Shown piece by piece: positions 33,230 to 42,911 of a stretch of DNA of 64,000 nt. The stretch covers positions 1-64,000 of the forward strand of contig RDEW01000035.1 of assembly GCA_011109175.1 (NCBI GenBank), read 5' to 3'. The first letter of the stretch is position 1; each line of letters opens with the position of its first letter. Under the pieces are notes generated by a model. It saw nothing but the letters and a program-made list of their open reading frames with translations. It was not told the DNA's origin and did not search any database. The stretch is from Dicyema japonicum (taxonomy: Eukaryota > Dicyemida > Rhombozoa > Dicyemidae). A program made the translations under genes and the position numbers.

Positions 33230-34700
33230 TAATTAACTAAATGATCCTAGACAGATAACTTGGGACCTGGGTCCGCCGGGAACGGAGGTCCAGAATTGCC
33301 CTTCTAAAAGGGCAGGGCTTTGGCTCATATCTCCTGTTCGTATTGAGATATGAGATGAGTAGCTCATGCAGAGGATGATCTGGTATCCTTGCTTCTCTGA
33401 TGAGAATTCTTTGTTTTTGGATGAAAAGATCTTCTGTAGATATAGGGGAGAATGTTGGGCCGATAATAGTATTTGCAGCCTTTCGAATATTTGATGGTTG
33501 ATGTTCTTGAAGCAAACAAAGACCAAGCTTCACTTGCATAGAGCAACGCCGGCTGGAAAAATTGTTTGTAGATCTGAAGGCATCCAGCGTCACTTCTGAG
33601 ATTCTTTGAAACGACTTTTAATATCGTCATTTTGTTCAGTGTGGTCGTTACCCGGTTATCCACATGCTTTGCGAAAGAGAGTCCCTGGTCGAGTGTCACT
33701 CCAAGTTTATTTGGTGTTTAATTGATGGGAATTACTGTGTTATTGAGAGAAATATTAGGTTTCAATGAATAGTGCCTCTTCCACTTTGTAAATATGGTAG
33801 TATAGGATTTTGTAGGGGTAGCTTCAAGACGAAGTTTCTTGAGCCAAGAAGTTAAATTGTTAAGCATGTTCTGGGCCATCGTGGTAGGAGTTTGGTACTT
33901 TTTGTCTTTTGCACCGATAATGATATCGTCCCCGTATGATAGTAGAAGACAATTTTGTAGTGCGGTTTCGGAATGTCATTGATGTACAGGTTGAAAAGGG
34001 CTGGCGATAGTGATGATCCTTGAGGGACTCCATTTGGTAGGAGACGGGATTTTGACTTTATGTTATTGCAAATCACTTGTCCATGTCTCCCACTTAAGAA
34101 GTTGGCAATCCATAGTTTTATGTTTGGGTGGATGCATGTATCGTAAATTTTCTCAGTAAGGAGTTTTCTTAAGACTGTCTCGAAAACCTTTGTTATATCA
34201 ACAGAGACCAAGACTATTCGTTGGTGTGGTTTAGTGGAATTAAATTCCCCGCAATGAACTTGTACAGGGACGTTAGGTATGTTGCTGTGGAGTGTTTATC
34301 CCAGAATCATGTTGGAAATGAGATAGAAGGATGTAATCTTTGATATTTTCAAGAACTAATCTTTCGAGTATTCGGGAAAATGAACATAGGATCGAGATTG
34401 GTCTGTAGGAAGAGGGGTCATTTTCGGATTTTCCTGACTTCAAAATCGATTTGATGTATGATTTCTTCCAGACATCCGGAATAATGTTCATATTTATTGA
34501 TTTTGTGAATATGTAAGCAATTAAATCTAAAGCAAGTATAAGAGTTCCGTAATAAAGGTTATTAATGAATGTGATGTTTGTAAGTTTTCGCTTCCTCTTA
34601 AAGATATCTTTTTCAAATAACTGCTTAGACTGTTGACGAGAACAATCATGTTTTTGCGTCTGCTCCAAATGAGCGTTTTCAAATTGATCTAATCGATTCA
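33230..34700 (-). pseudogene. Jockey-like LINE reverse transcriptase
   Basis: Minus-strand RT in broken frames: 'PSSYRPISILCSFSRILERL' (block at about 34390), 'DITKVFETVLRKLLTEKIY', 'LPNGVPQGSSLSPALFNLYI' (about 34010), the expected YxDD region decayed ('IVFYYHTGTI'), then 'VTLDQGLSFAKHVDNRVTTT' and 'QPALLYASEAW'. The PQGSSLSP-type motif and YINDIP are Jockey/CR1 hallmarks and differ from the APE LINE family of this window. No endonuclease upstream, so 5'-truncated. Confidence 0.8.
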
Positions 34701-34894
34701 AACGGTATCGCGGAATTTTTGGAAGAAATTCTTTACAAATGATCGAATGCGAAGAAGGTGCTACATTTAGACTTAATTATAGAACAAGAGTTAATGACGT
34801 TTCAACTATTTGTGGATCGGCTCATCAATTAATAGTGGTTTTTAATTTATAAATTACAATTTTGTAGAATCCTTTGATTTTGAGATAACACCAA

Positions 34895-35503
34895 TTGGAA
34901 AAGCAGTCGGCTGTGTGTTTGCGAAGGTCGGGGATTCTGCGAGTAATAAAAACAAAAAAATGGCACTTGGCCTACAATCGCAGGATTTCTTGCCTCTATA
35001 TAGCAATTGCCGACAAAGAAAGCATGGATATTAAGTCCCTCAAGGACACTCAGAGGAAATATTTGTTAAATAAAATTTATTGCATAACACTACACTCCAT
35101 TATGTTCAAATGTATGGATGAACCAAATGTCGACCTATCTACTTCCTCAGAATAATTATCCAAGGGAAAAAACGGCCCACGGAGCGAAGCATTGTACCGT
35201 CTTCTGCAAGATAGGAATTTGTTTTTCACACACATGGGGTCATTATGCAACCAAAAAACAAGAAAACTGTCGATTATTTGCCCACTCAGTGTGCTCATCG
35301 AACATAAACATGAGATGAAGGTATACGATGAAGAGTACGCCTCTGCTATCTCACAACTTGTGAAACTGGCATGCCGTGAGGATATCCCACTGGAATCTAA
35401 CAGGGATATTTTGACTGAATCTGATGTGGAGATGGGGAATAACAGGGAATTTATGGCACACTCTTTTTCTAAGAGAAGAGGGATTACCAGCAATCTAGAT
35501 TAA
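34895..35503 (+). mobile_element. R4-like LINE fragment
   Basis: Encodes the segment between RT and nuclease: 'KQSAVCLRRSGILRVIK', 'YLLNKIYCITLHSIMFKCMD', 'PNVDLSTSSE' then, after a stop and frameshift, 'GPRSEALYRLLQDRNLFF' and a partial knuckle. It aligns with 6580-6740 and with minus-strand 59984-60400. Nonfunctional. Confidence 0.75.
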
Positions 35504-35833
35504 AATCCGCTTAATTAGTTAATTTACTTGTTAGTTGTAATAAATTTAAAAATTCCCTTATATATAGTCTAAAATATAGATAAAATTTTGAAGAACACAA
35601 CTTTGAAAATTTTTTATAGGATATGAAAGTAATCATTTGCGAAAATTGAAAAAGCCACATAAAAACTCGAAGAGCCAGGGTTGCCAACCCATGACCAAGG
35701 GATCAAAATTTTCATAAACAAATAGGAAATTTAAACAATTTCCTATTTTGGCACCAATTTTTCTAACACTTATATAAACCATTAAATTGACAAAATTGGA
35801 AGTTATAGCTTTGAAAAAATTCAGTTTGTCAAA

Positions 35834-37635
35834 ATGTTCGTTTTATTCGTCATCTTTTTTGCACGTGTATCCCATTATTGGAAGAGGTACGAAAACTACA
35901 AGAAGGCTGTTGAAAACATAAAAAGATACATTCCGACTTTAGAGAAGGCCGAGTGGGCTGAGTACAGAGACAACTGCACCAGGAAATGCTACAAGCAGTT
36001 TTACGAAAGGAACTACACTCAGACTAGAGTTTGTAGAAAGTGTGTAACATATCGTCACCGCTTGTGGAAGAAGTACAGAATGTCAAGGATTTGTCCCCAG
36101 GTCCCTGACAAGTTTATCTCCATAGTAACCCCTAGAATGTGTCCAAAAGCTGATAATATAACGAGGATCATCCAAGGCATGTGTTCTGTAGTCAACTGCA
36201 AGTACGATTTGAAAAAAAATAATTTTTACACCGGACTGTGGTCAGAATGGATCCTTTCAAGAGAGGCTAACAAAACGTTTAAAATGAGATACTGTGAGCC
36301 TTCAAGCAGGACTCAGGACGTAGTAAATGCCATTGGACTGCGAGAATCCCTGATTATTCAGGATCCAACAGGAAAACTGACCCATAATCCTACAATCAAC
36401 GATTATTACGTATTTAAAGGTTTTATTGAAGTGTGATAACTCCAACAAAACATTTGAAAAAGAAATGTCCACCAAGGCGTCAATTATCCGTATTGGAGTG
36501 AATGGAGCAGTCCTATGTGCTCCATGAAGTGCGAGTCCTCATCATATCAGGTGAAGATAAGAACTTGTGTGGGCGAAAATGGCAGCCATACTTGTTTGAT
36601 GAGCGAAAGAGTGTTTAACAGAATGCACGTGGAGAAACGTCGATGTGTGGTAGAGATCTCTGAGACTAAATGTCACAAGAAGGTGATCTTGTTGATAAAA
36701 TTGTAGCTCTGGGTACCTCGGGGTCCGTTTTATGGCTTTATCGATCAAAAATCCTACGATGCGAATTACGGGTGGCTGTATAGTCAGACAAATAGTCATC
36801 AAGTGGAAGAGGAGACCAAAGCGATCCTTTCATTTAAGGTTTGTCTTAGAAAACAACTTAGAACGAAGCTTGGATTCGAATGAAAATGGATTTCGAAGAT
36901 CTCGAATTGGTCTGGTTTAAAAATCTAGAGCCTATATTGCTATCTGGACGGCTTCATCTAGAGAACGAACAGCTAATTATAGAAGATTCTCAAATCACAG
37001 ATTCCGGGACTTATATTTTATACGTAAAATGGTAATCAACCACGTGTAGGCCATAAAGCACAACAAAGTCAAATTGACCAGAAAAATGATCCCTCTTGAG
37101 GTCCACTCACTCGTCGTGACGGGAAATGGCGTCATCAGGGCTTATTTGGATGAGTCATTTACGATTGACTGCGAATCGAGCATATTTGGTGTCCTTTTTT
37201 CTGGTACGGTCCTTGTTGTGAGGCATCATGATAAAGTCATCAAGGTAGCTACTCAAATTTAGTTTGAAGGGCTACGACAATACAGATTCCGCTTTAGACT
37301 ACACACGTGACTATAATTCTGCTACCTATGACTTGGCTGGACGGTGGAGCTGTGTAGTCTTGGACCGGGATACCAACAGAGTTTGGACGACAAAAAACTT
37401 CACATTGATCGTGGAGAAGAGATCCTTCTTCAGTGTACTGAACACCATTTGGTTGTGTCCCATCATTGTGGGGACTCTTATTGGGGTAGTAACAATCCTC
37501 TCCGTCAATCTTGTTATGAGGTTGTTTAAAAATATAATTTTAGTGAACATCAGATTGCCATACAAAAATTTGACGATTTTCTTAGAAAATTGGCTGTCAG
37601 ATTGGCAACATCGTTTTTATTCTTTAAAAGCTTAA
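35834..37635 (+). CDS. Type I membrane protein with TSP1 and two Ig-like domains
   Basis: Not assignable to a named ortholog. ATG at 35834 opens a signal peptide (MFVLFVIFFARV) and a Cys-rich ectodomain. A thrombospondin type-1 module follows at about 36495-36660 (YWSEWSSPMCSMKCESS..RTCVG..RRC), preceded by a WSEWILS segment. Then come an Ig-like domain (VWFKNLEPILL..ITDSGTYILY, about 36900-37023), a second Ig-like domain (FTIDCES..AGRWSCVVLD), a TM segment (IWLCPIIVGTLIGVVTILSV, about 37450-37510) and a short basic tail. Frame-restoring introns: about 36432-36461 (30), 36683-36706 (24), 36839-36861 (23), 37024-37049 (26), 37245-37269 (25). The domain set recalls guidance or adhesion receptors (UNC5-like), but the order differs and no death domain is present. 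Confidence 0.75.
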
Positions 37636-38749
37636 TAACTACACGTGGGATGAAAAGGTACTAAATGTTTCATCAGTTTGAAATTTTGTAAATATGAATG
37701 ACTTTAATATTTTGAAATTTTAAATTCAACTGCTTTATTTTTTTACTGCTTTATTTATTTAAAAAATTTTGGTTTACCGCATTGGTGGAGATCACTCTCG
37801 AGAGGGAAACAAGCACAACTACATTCTGTGCACTTCCTCATTAGAGACGAGCCGGGCTCTTGGCCTCCACCATCGGGCCAATTATCTTTGATTCTACAAG
37901 AAGCTATTTCCGGTTAACATCAAAGACTTGTGGTAGCTTCTAGAGAAGACCAACCTCCTACAAAGTAGGAAGCCGGGACTAATAACAAACTACCATGTTG
38001 CTAGCAGGAAAGTAACTACCAAAGGCAGATGCTATTAGAGATCAGCTAGGTGTATCTGGAGTAACACAGAACTCGAAGATGGACCAGAACAAGAGAAAAG
38101 GTGTCCCTTTTTTACGGTCGCATATGATGTAGAAAGGTGATAGTTAAACCGTTTTAATTGCTTTTTATAAGCAAACTGTCAATTTATAAAGAAAAAATAG
38201 ATAATTTAAAAATTATCAGTTAGGCTTTAAATGGTAGAATTGGAAAAGCTGATTTTTCTAGAAAGATAATTGGAGTATATCGGAAATAGCGTTCATTATT
38301 TTGATGAAATTTAATGATTTTAATTAGTCTCCGCGTCATTTACAAAAACGCATCATTCAGACAAAAACTTGTCGGGAATAGGAAATTTTAGGTTTCATTA
38401 ATATTCGGTTGCAGACATCTTAGAAGTTCGTATTATAGTGAAAAGTTTTCCATGGAAACCCAGTAGTGCATCATTCTGAAACGCGATTGAGTTCCGCTTC
38501 CTAAGAAAAGTGGAAAAGTAAAAAAGATGGACCCTCTTCCATTTTCAGCACACGTCCTATTGTCGCGGACATCACTTCATTTTTAGGAGGAAAAGTTTTA
38601 ATAATTTAATCTTGACCAGTTGACTTGATCAAGAAAAAAAAATAAATGGCCATTTTCCGTTAGTATCTGCGGGGAGTCGAGTAATTTTTTAATTTCTTTA
38701 CTTATCTTAAAAATCGTAATTTCATACAATCATTACAAAAAACATAATA
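37636..38749. other. Intergenic, no gene
   Basis: About 1.1 kb without convincing ORF. A GC-richer patch at 37780-38100 contains a hairpin-like CCTCCTACAAAGTAGGAAGCC (37950 area). It may be an old repeat; not assigned. Confidence 0.4.
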
Positions 38750-39040
38750 TTTCATCTGCAATTATTATTGTTAAAGCAACACATGTAAACCATAATAGCT
38801 ATAGTTTTAGACGTGGCGTTTGAAACAATCAAACTAACTAAGCAATCCACGTTCCACAGTTGTATGCAACTTTTCTCAAGTCCTTCATATATTCTCAGCA
38901 TCTTATTTTTTAACGTACTTGAGATCAGCATCAAGTATCCCAAGAAATGTGACTCGTGGGTCTCAACGAAGTACTGTTCAATCGCGATGTCAGTGGGTGT
39001 ATCCATTTCCAATCTCAATATATGTTCGAAGAGCCCCATC
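38750..39040 (-). mobile_element. APE LINE 3' fragment
   Basis: The minus strand encodes 'GLFEHILRLEMDTPTDIAIE', aligning with 'RWHLFGHILRMSQMTPAKIA' of copy 3, through to a tail CTATAGCTATTATGG..GCTTTAACAATAATAAT that matches the LINE 3' end. Diverged relative to copies 1-3. Confidence 0.7.
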
Positions 39041-39570
39041 TTAAATAATGACCTCGAAACTTAAAGGACAACACTATATAAAACATTCTTTTATATTCCA
39101 CGGCACATCATATTTGTGGGATTGTCTATCTTTGTATTTTACGTTTTTGTTAGCCATCGGTTTTCTTCACTTGAGGGACCGGAGCTAAGTAAATCTTCAT
39201 TTTACCGCTATTTGGTGATTATGTAAACTCTGGAAATTATGAATGTTCCATACATTGCAGTAGAATTGTTATAATTTACTTCATCAGACTATTCAAAATC
39301 AATTAAGCTTTTCCATTCTGATCATCGAGCAATGGTTAAATGAAGGACACAGAAATAGTCGGATGCACAACATCGAATCCTGGAGAAACTGATTCTTTGA
39401 AGTTCGTCTGATCAATTTTTGCTAAAGAAGATGATTAGTGGATAATTTTTGAATCTTCTTTAATCGTAAAAAGAGGTTGAATAAAAGAGTCGAATTTTAA
39501 ATTGGCGAGTTTCTTTATTTGAACTAGTGGAAGATCAACACGATCAACTGCATATATTTTAAAACGATAT

Positions 39571-39655
39571 TTAGATACAGAGAATGAAGGATACAGGGAA
39601 TGAAGGATACAGAGAATTATTATTAACCCCGGTTACAGAGAATGAAGTGACAGTA
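39571..39655 (+). repeat. Short tandem repeat (GGATACAGAGAATGAA)n
   Basis: Four imperfect units of about 16 bp (GATACAGAGAATGAAG, GATACAGGGAATGAAG, GATACAGAGAAT, GTTACAGAGAATGAAG), interrupted by a short insert. No coding sense. Confidence 0.8.
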
Positions 39656-39679
39656 AACAAATAATTAAGTGTACCAACC

Positions 39680-39855
39680 TAACAAAAGTCTATCCAGAAC
39701 CTGCATAAAAGGTAAAAGACGTCCATTCCTTCTAGTTGGAACTGGGATCACAGGACTCCATTAACAAGTGAAGAGGAGGAACAGAAGAAACAAACAGAAA
39801 TCTTCAATCAAACAACCACATGGCGCCACATTAACGTTTACACAACGTGATTGAA
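39680..39855 (+). repeat. Dispersed repeat R1, copy B
   Basis: Shares GCATAAAAGG-TAAAAGACGTCCAT, AACAGAAATCTTCAATCAA and CCACATGGCGCCAC with 32577-32712 and 41945-42050. No ORF; possibly a SINE or the end of an unidentified element. Confidence 0.6.
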
Positions 39856-39912
39856 CAAATAATCATCTAATTAGTAGATTTAACATTTCTTTCTTGATGG
39901 TCTTGGGGTTTC

Positions 39913-40587
39913 AGTAACAGTGTAACCCCGGTTTGGGACACTTTGTGCCCCGAAAACAGGGTTATTGTTTTTTCCATTCTAAAATCTTTTATTTTAAACC
40001 ATATAAATGTAAAAAAGGTAAGAGATTTTATTTTATGATTAATAATATCTATCAAGTCGCTCTTTAATCGGTTATTTTTCCTCCAATTTTGTAACCATTT
40101 AGGATGTTTCTCATTACTGTCATTCGGAATTCGTAGAATTTATTAATGACTTTGGTGTTATGCAGGAAATGTTCTGTTTTAGAGTATTCAAAGTTTCCAG
40201 AATTTGTTTCTCTGTCACGTCATCGTTTTCAGCTATATCTCCATTATAGATAAAAATGTCACATTCAATAGTTTCTTCATCATCAGCCTCGGTTAATATT
40301 TCATTTACAGCTTCGGTCATTATTTCATCAGTTAGGCGATCATCAATATTTGAGACATCACGATTTTTTTCAAATTGTTTCCAACAATCTGTGATTGAAA
40401 TTTCTGTTACTTCATTTCAACTTTTTGAAACCAGCATTGTACCTGACGAAAGAGCCCCCGGTTTGGGGCTCCGAAAATTTCCAAATTTGGAAATTAATAC
40501 TGGAAAATAGACTCCAATTGAAAAATCCCCCGAAATGAGGGGGTGCCCCATCCGGGGTGTGCCCCGAAACGGGGTCGGACTGTAATA
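39913..40587 (-). mobile_element. Tigger/pogo-like DNA element, internally deleted
   Basis: Imperfect TIRs: left ACAGTGTAACCCCGGTTTGG, right (reverse complement) ACAGTCCGACCCCGTTTCGG. Inside, the minus strand (40120-40440) reads 'ISITDCWKQF', 'LTDEIMTEAVNEIL' and a terminal 'LETLNTLKQNI', the layout of the C-terminus of pogo/Tigger/Jerky transposases (NCW..., acidic, final leucine helix). The DDE catalytic part is gone. The right end (40440-40580) holds several G/C-run hairpins (CCCCCGAAATGAGGGGG; GCCCCGAAACGGGG). Confidence 0.6.
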
Positions 40588-40869
40588 ATAATGATTGTCA
40601 ACATACATTGAATCATATTAACTAACATTCCTACATATGCGGCTTCTGAAATATGATCCCCAAGTTCTTTCAATTTTAGGGCGAACAAGATTTGCATTCA
40701 TATTCTCTTGCACCCGAAACTTACTTTGTTAGAATTTCAGATTTCCGTCATCTCGTCCATGTGGAAGAGTAGGAAGACAAGAGTTTTCATCCATCATGTA
40801 CCGAAGAACGTGTAGTAGAAATACCATTTCCTAAAAATGACCAGTAGTTGCATTGTTTCCAACCAATCT

Positions 40870-41560
40870 CGTCAAGAATATATTCAATATTTCTTCATTA
40901 GATGACCTCAGCTTTCCTTAGATGGTCTTCAAGGTCCGTGTTAATAAAAGGGAAGTTCACGCCATCTTTGATAGTGAGATGTAAGTTCCATGAAGGTGAA
41001 GTTTGTGTCGAAAAAAGTAAGATTGTTGGAAAAAACAATACGGAGTCATTTTTTTGTAGTTGAGTTGAGCTTTTCTTGTGGGATAGCGGGAAAACGAAAA
41101 TTGCGTCTCAGCATTGGAGATAGATATTCCTTGGGGAAAATCAGATATCGTTGATACCACTTGAGAAAAGTCGTCATTCCAGCAAGTCATATGACCCCAA
41201 TTTAGTAGGATTTGACTCTAGTCCGAGGTGCTGGGAGAGTGAGCCTTACGGTTCTTTAATCTCTGGAGTTGTTATCCTCTAGAAACCAGACGTTAAGCGA
41301 TGCCCTGATTGTAAAAGTGGTGAAGTCTATCCTCAAGACAAATAATAGTGTTCAGATGGGGTCTCCTTGCTTCTTCAGGTTGAAAAATTGAAGAGCTTTG
41401 GAGGAAAATTATCCTTTCCAAAGCCCAGAGCATATATATCCAACCTTTCCTCGTATCTAAACTTTGTATACGTCTACAGCCATCATCATTTGGTCTATCC
41501 AGATAAGTGAATAAGAAGTCATATCCATTTTTAGATGGAGACATTTAGTGCATTAAAGCT
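40870..41560 (-). pseudogene. Unidentified minus-strand gene or remnant
   Basis: Two minus-strand open frames with gene-like composition: 41293-41544 (MSPSKNGYDFLFTYLDRP..CRRIQSLDTRK) and 40957-41190 (VVSTISDFPQGISISNAETQ..YPTRKAQLNY). Short GT..AG introns may link them, for example one near 41409-41439 and one before 40960, but no homolog comes to mind and I could not fix a full frame. Could be a host gene with 22-31 nt introns or a decayed element. Confidence 0.3.
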
Positions 41561-41674
41561 ATGTGACTGCCTCAACCCTGTGACCAATTAGCCTTTTAGG
41601 TACTTATAATAACATGAATAATGCAAAAATTCTTGAAATTAAAATGGGCATTGATAGTTCTTTATTTATTTTAT

Positions 41675-41935
41675 TTAATTTATGGAACCAAAACCACCGT
41701 CATATCCAAAATAACCAAATTTCAGGTGATCCCATCCTCCCTCAACAGTCTCCGCATCTTTTCTCAGTGTTCCGACTGCGTTCCTGCGCATTCTTCTGAC
41801 ATGACGAGTCTCCACCGGAAAAGTTCCCGGATGTGTAGGAAGAGCCGTCCAGGGGGAACTCCTCTGGATGGTCGTTGACAAATGGTTCTTTTTGATACAC
41901 TTTGTCTTATATCTGACGCCACCATACAAGGCGAA
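41675..41935 (-). mobile_element. Jockey-like LINE 3' fragment
   Basis: Minus strand encodes basic C-terminal residues with 'KMRRLLREDGIT' in one frame followed by a 3' UTR and TAAATAAAATAAATAAA. Homologous to 30880-31015 and 31991-32110. Confidence 0.6.
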
Positions 41936-41944
41936 CCACATGAA

Positions 41945-42050
41945 GTAGTACGCTAATTAAGTGAATTAGGAACATACGAACAAAACAGAAACTTTAATCA
42001 ATTAACCACGAAGCACCATATGGCGCCACTTGGCACATATTGTAATTTTT
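41945..42050 (+). repeat. Dispersed repeat R1, copy C
   Basis: AACAGAAACTTTAATCAATT, AACCACGAAGCACC and ATGGCGCCAC match 32640-32700 and 39790-39835. It lies directly after a Jockey-like fragment. Confidence 0.6.
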
Positions 42051-42572
42051 CGGCACACATTATAGTTCTTTGATAGGACGATAACACATTCAGTGCATAA
42101 AGGGACATCACTGCCACAACACTGAGGGATAAAACAGGAATATCAATGTCTTCGAAGACGGATATAGTCAAGATCAAGCAAGGAACCATTCAGTAACGAA
42201 AATTGGAGGGTGATCATGAAACTTTAAATTATTTTCTCGTTTCGTTTTAAATTTATTATTGAACAAGGAAGATGTTAGTGTCTTTCTTTTAATTAATAGG
42301 CTACGTTATACATAATTTTGAATACGAGACAATAATGAATGTTCTAATACATAATTTGAATTGCATCCAATAACTTATGCTCATAATAGAAATAGTCATT
42401 TCGGAATCAACAAGTTAATCAAAGAGTGTCACACTCATATTTTGTCATCAAAAAAATGTTATTGAAGCCGTTGTAAAAGATTGTTCAGTATGCAGGTTTT
42501 CCATTCCTCTTAAAATCTGAAATTAATATAGTTCATAGATTTCTGACTTTAAATGTCATGTGATTGCTTCTA
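42051..42572. other. Intergenic, no gene
   Basis: AT-rich. The minus-strand frame at 41998-42189 has no recognisable motif. Confidence 0.5.
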
Positions 42573-42862
42573 GTTTTTTTACAGCCTTTTCACGAGCTCC
42601 GCATAGGCAGGACACACACTTTATTTAAGTAAAGAACAATTAATTTTAACTAATCGTAGAACCTTCTTTTTTTCTTTTTCTTGTGTGTGAGTCCTTTCTA
42701 GACTATCCAGTTCCGCAGTGAATATCCACTGATGACGGCGTCACTCGTCAAGACCTTTTAGCATCGTAGATGCGTGGAACCTTCCACCAGGTAAACAGCA
42801 GCGAGAATCGAACCCGTAACCTACGCCACTTTAGCCCAACACCTAACCACTATGCTGTCCAA
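42573..42862 (-). mobile_element. tRNA-like SINE, copy 3 (most complete)
   Basis: Read on the minus strand: a head with A-box-like TAGTGGTTAGGTGTTGG and B-box GGGTTCGATTC spaced as in tRNA genes; a body with AAGGTTCCACGCATCTACGA, TTGACGAGTGACG and CACACACAAGAAAAAGAAAA; then CTACGATTAGTTAAAATTAA, TTCTTTACTTAAATAAAGTG and tail CCTGCCTATGCGGAGCTCGT followed by GAAAAGGCTG. Internal pol III promoter boxes plus a LINE-related tail define it as a SINE. Confidence 0.85.
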
Positions 42863-42899
42863 ATTAAAAATGCCAAGCAGAATTGATGTCAAAAATTTG

Positions 42900-42911
42900 A
42901 GTACTTCAAAT
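42900..42911. repeat. LINE copy 2 target-site duplication, 3' side
   Basis: AGTACTTCAAAT, identical to 45889-45900. Confidence 0.9.

Noticed and set aside
39867-40055. Minus frame of 62 codons at the left end of the Tigger-like element
   Set aside because: Overlaps the TIR and G/C runs; no similarity to transposase.
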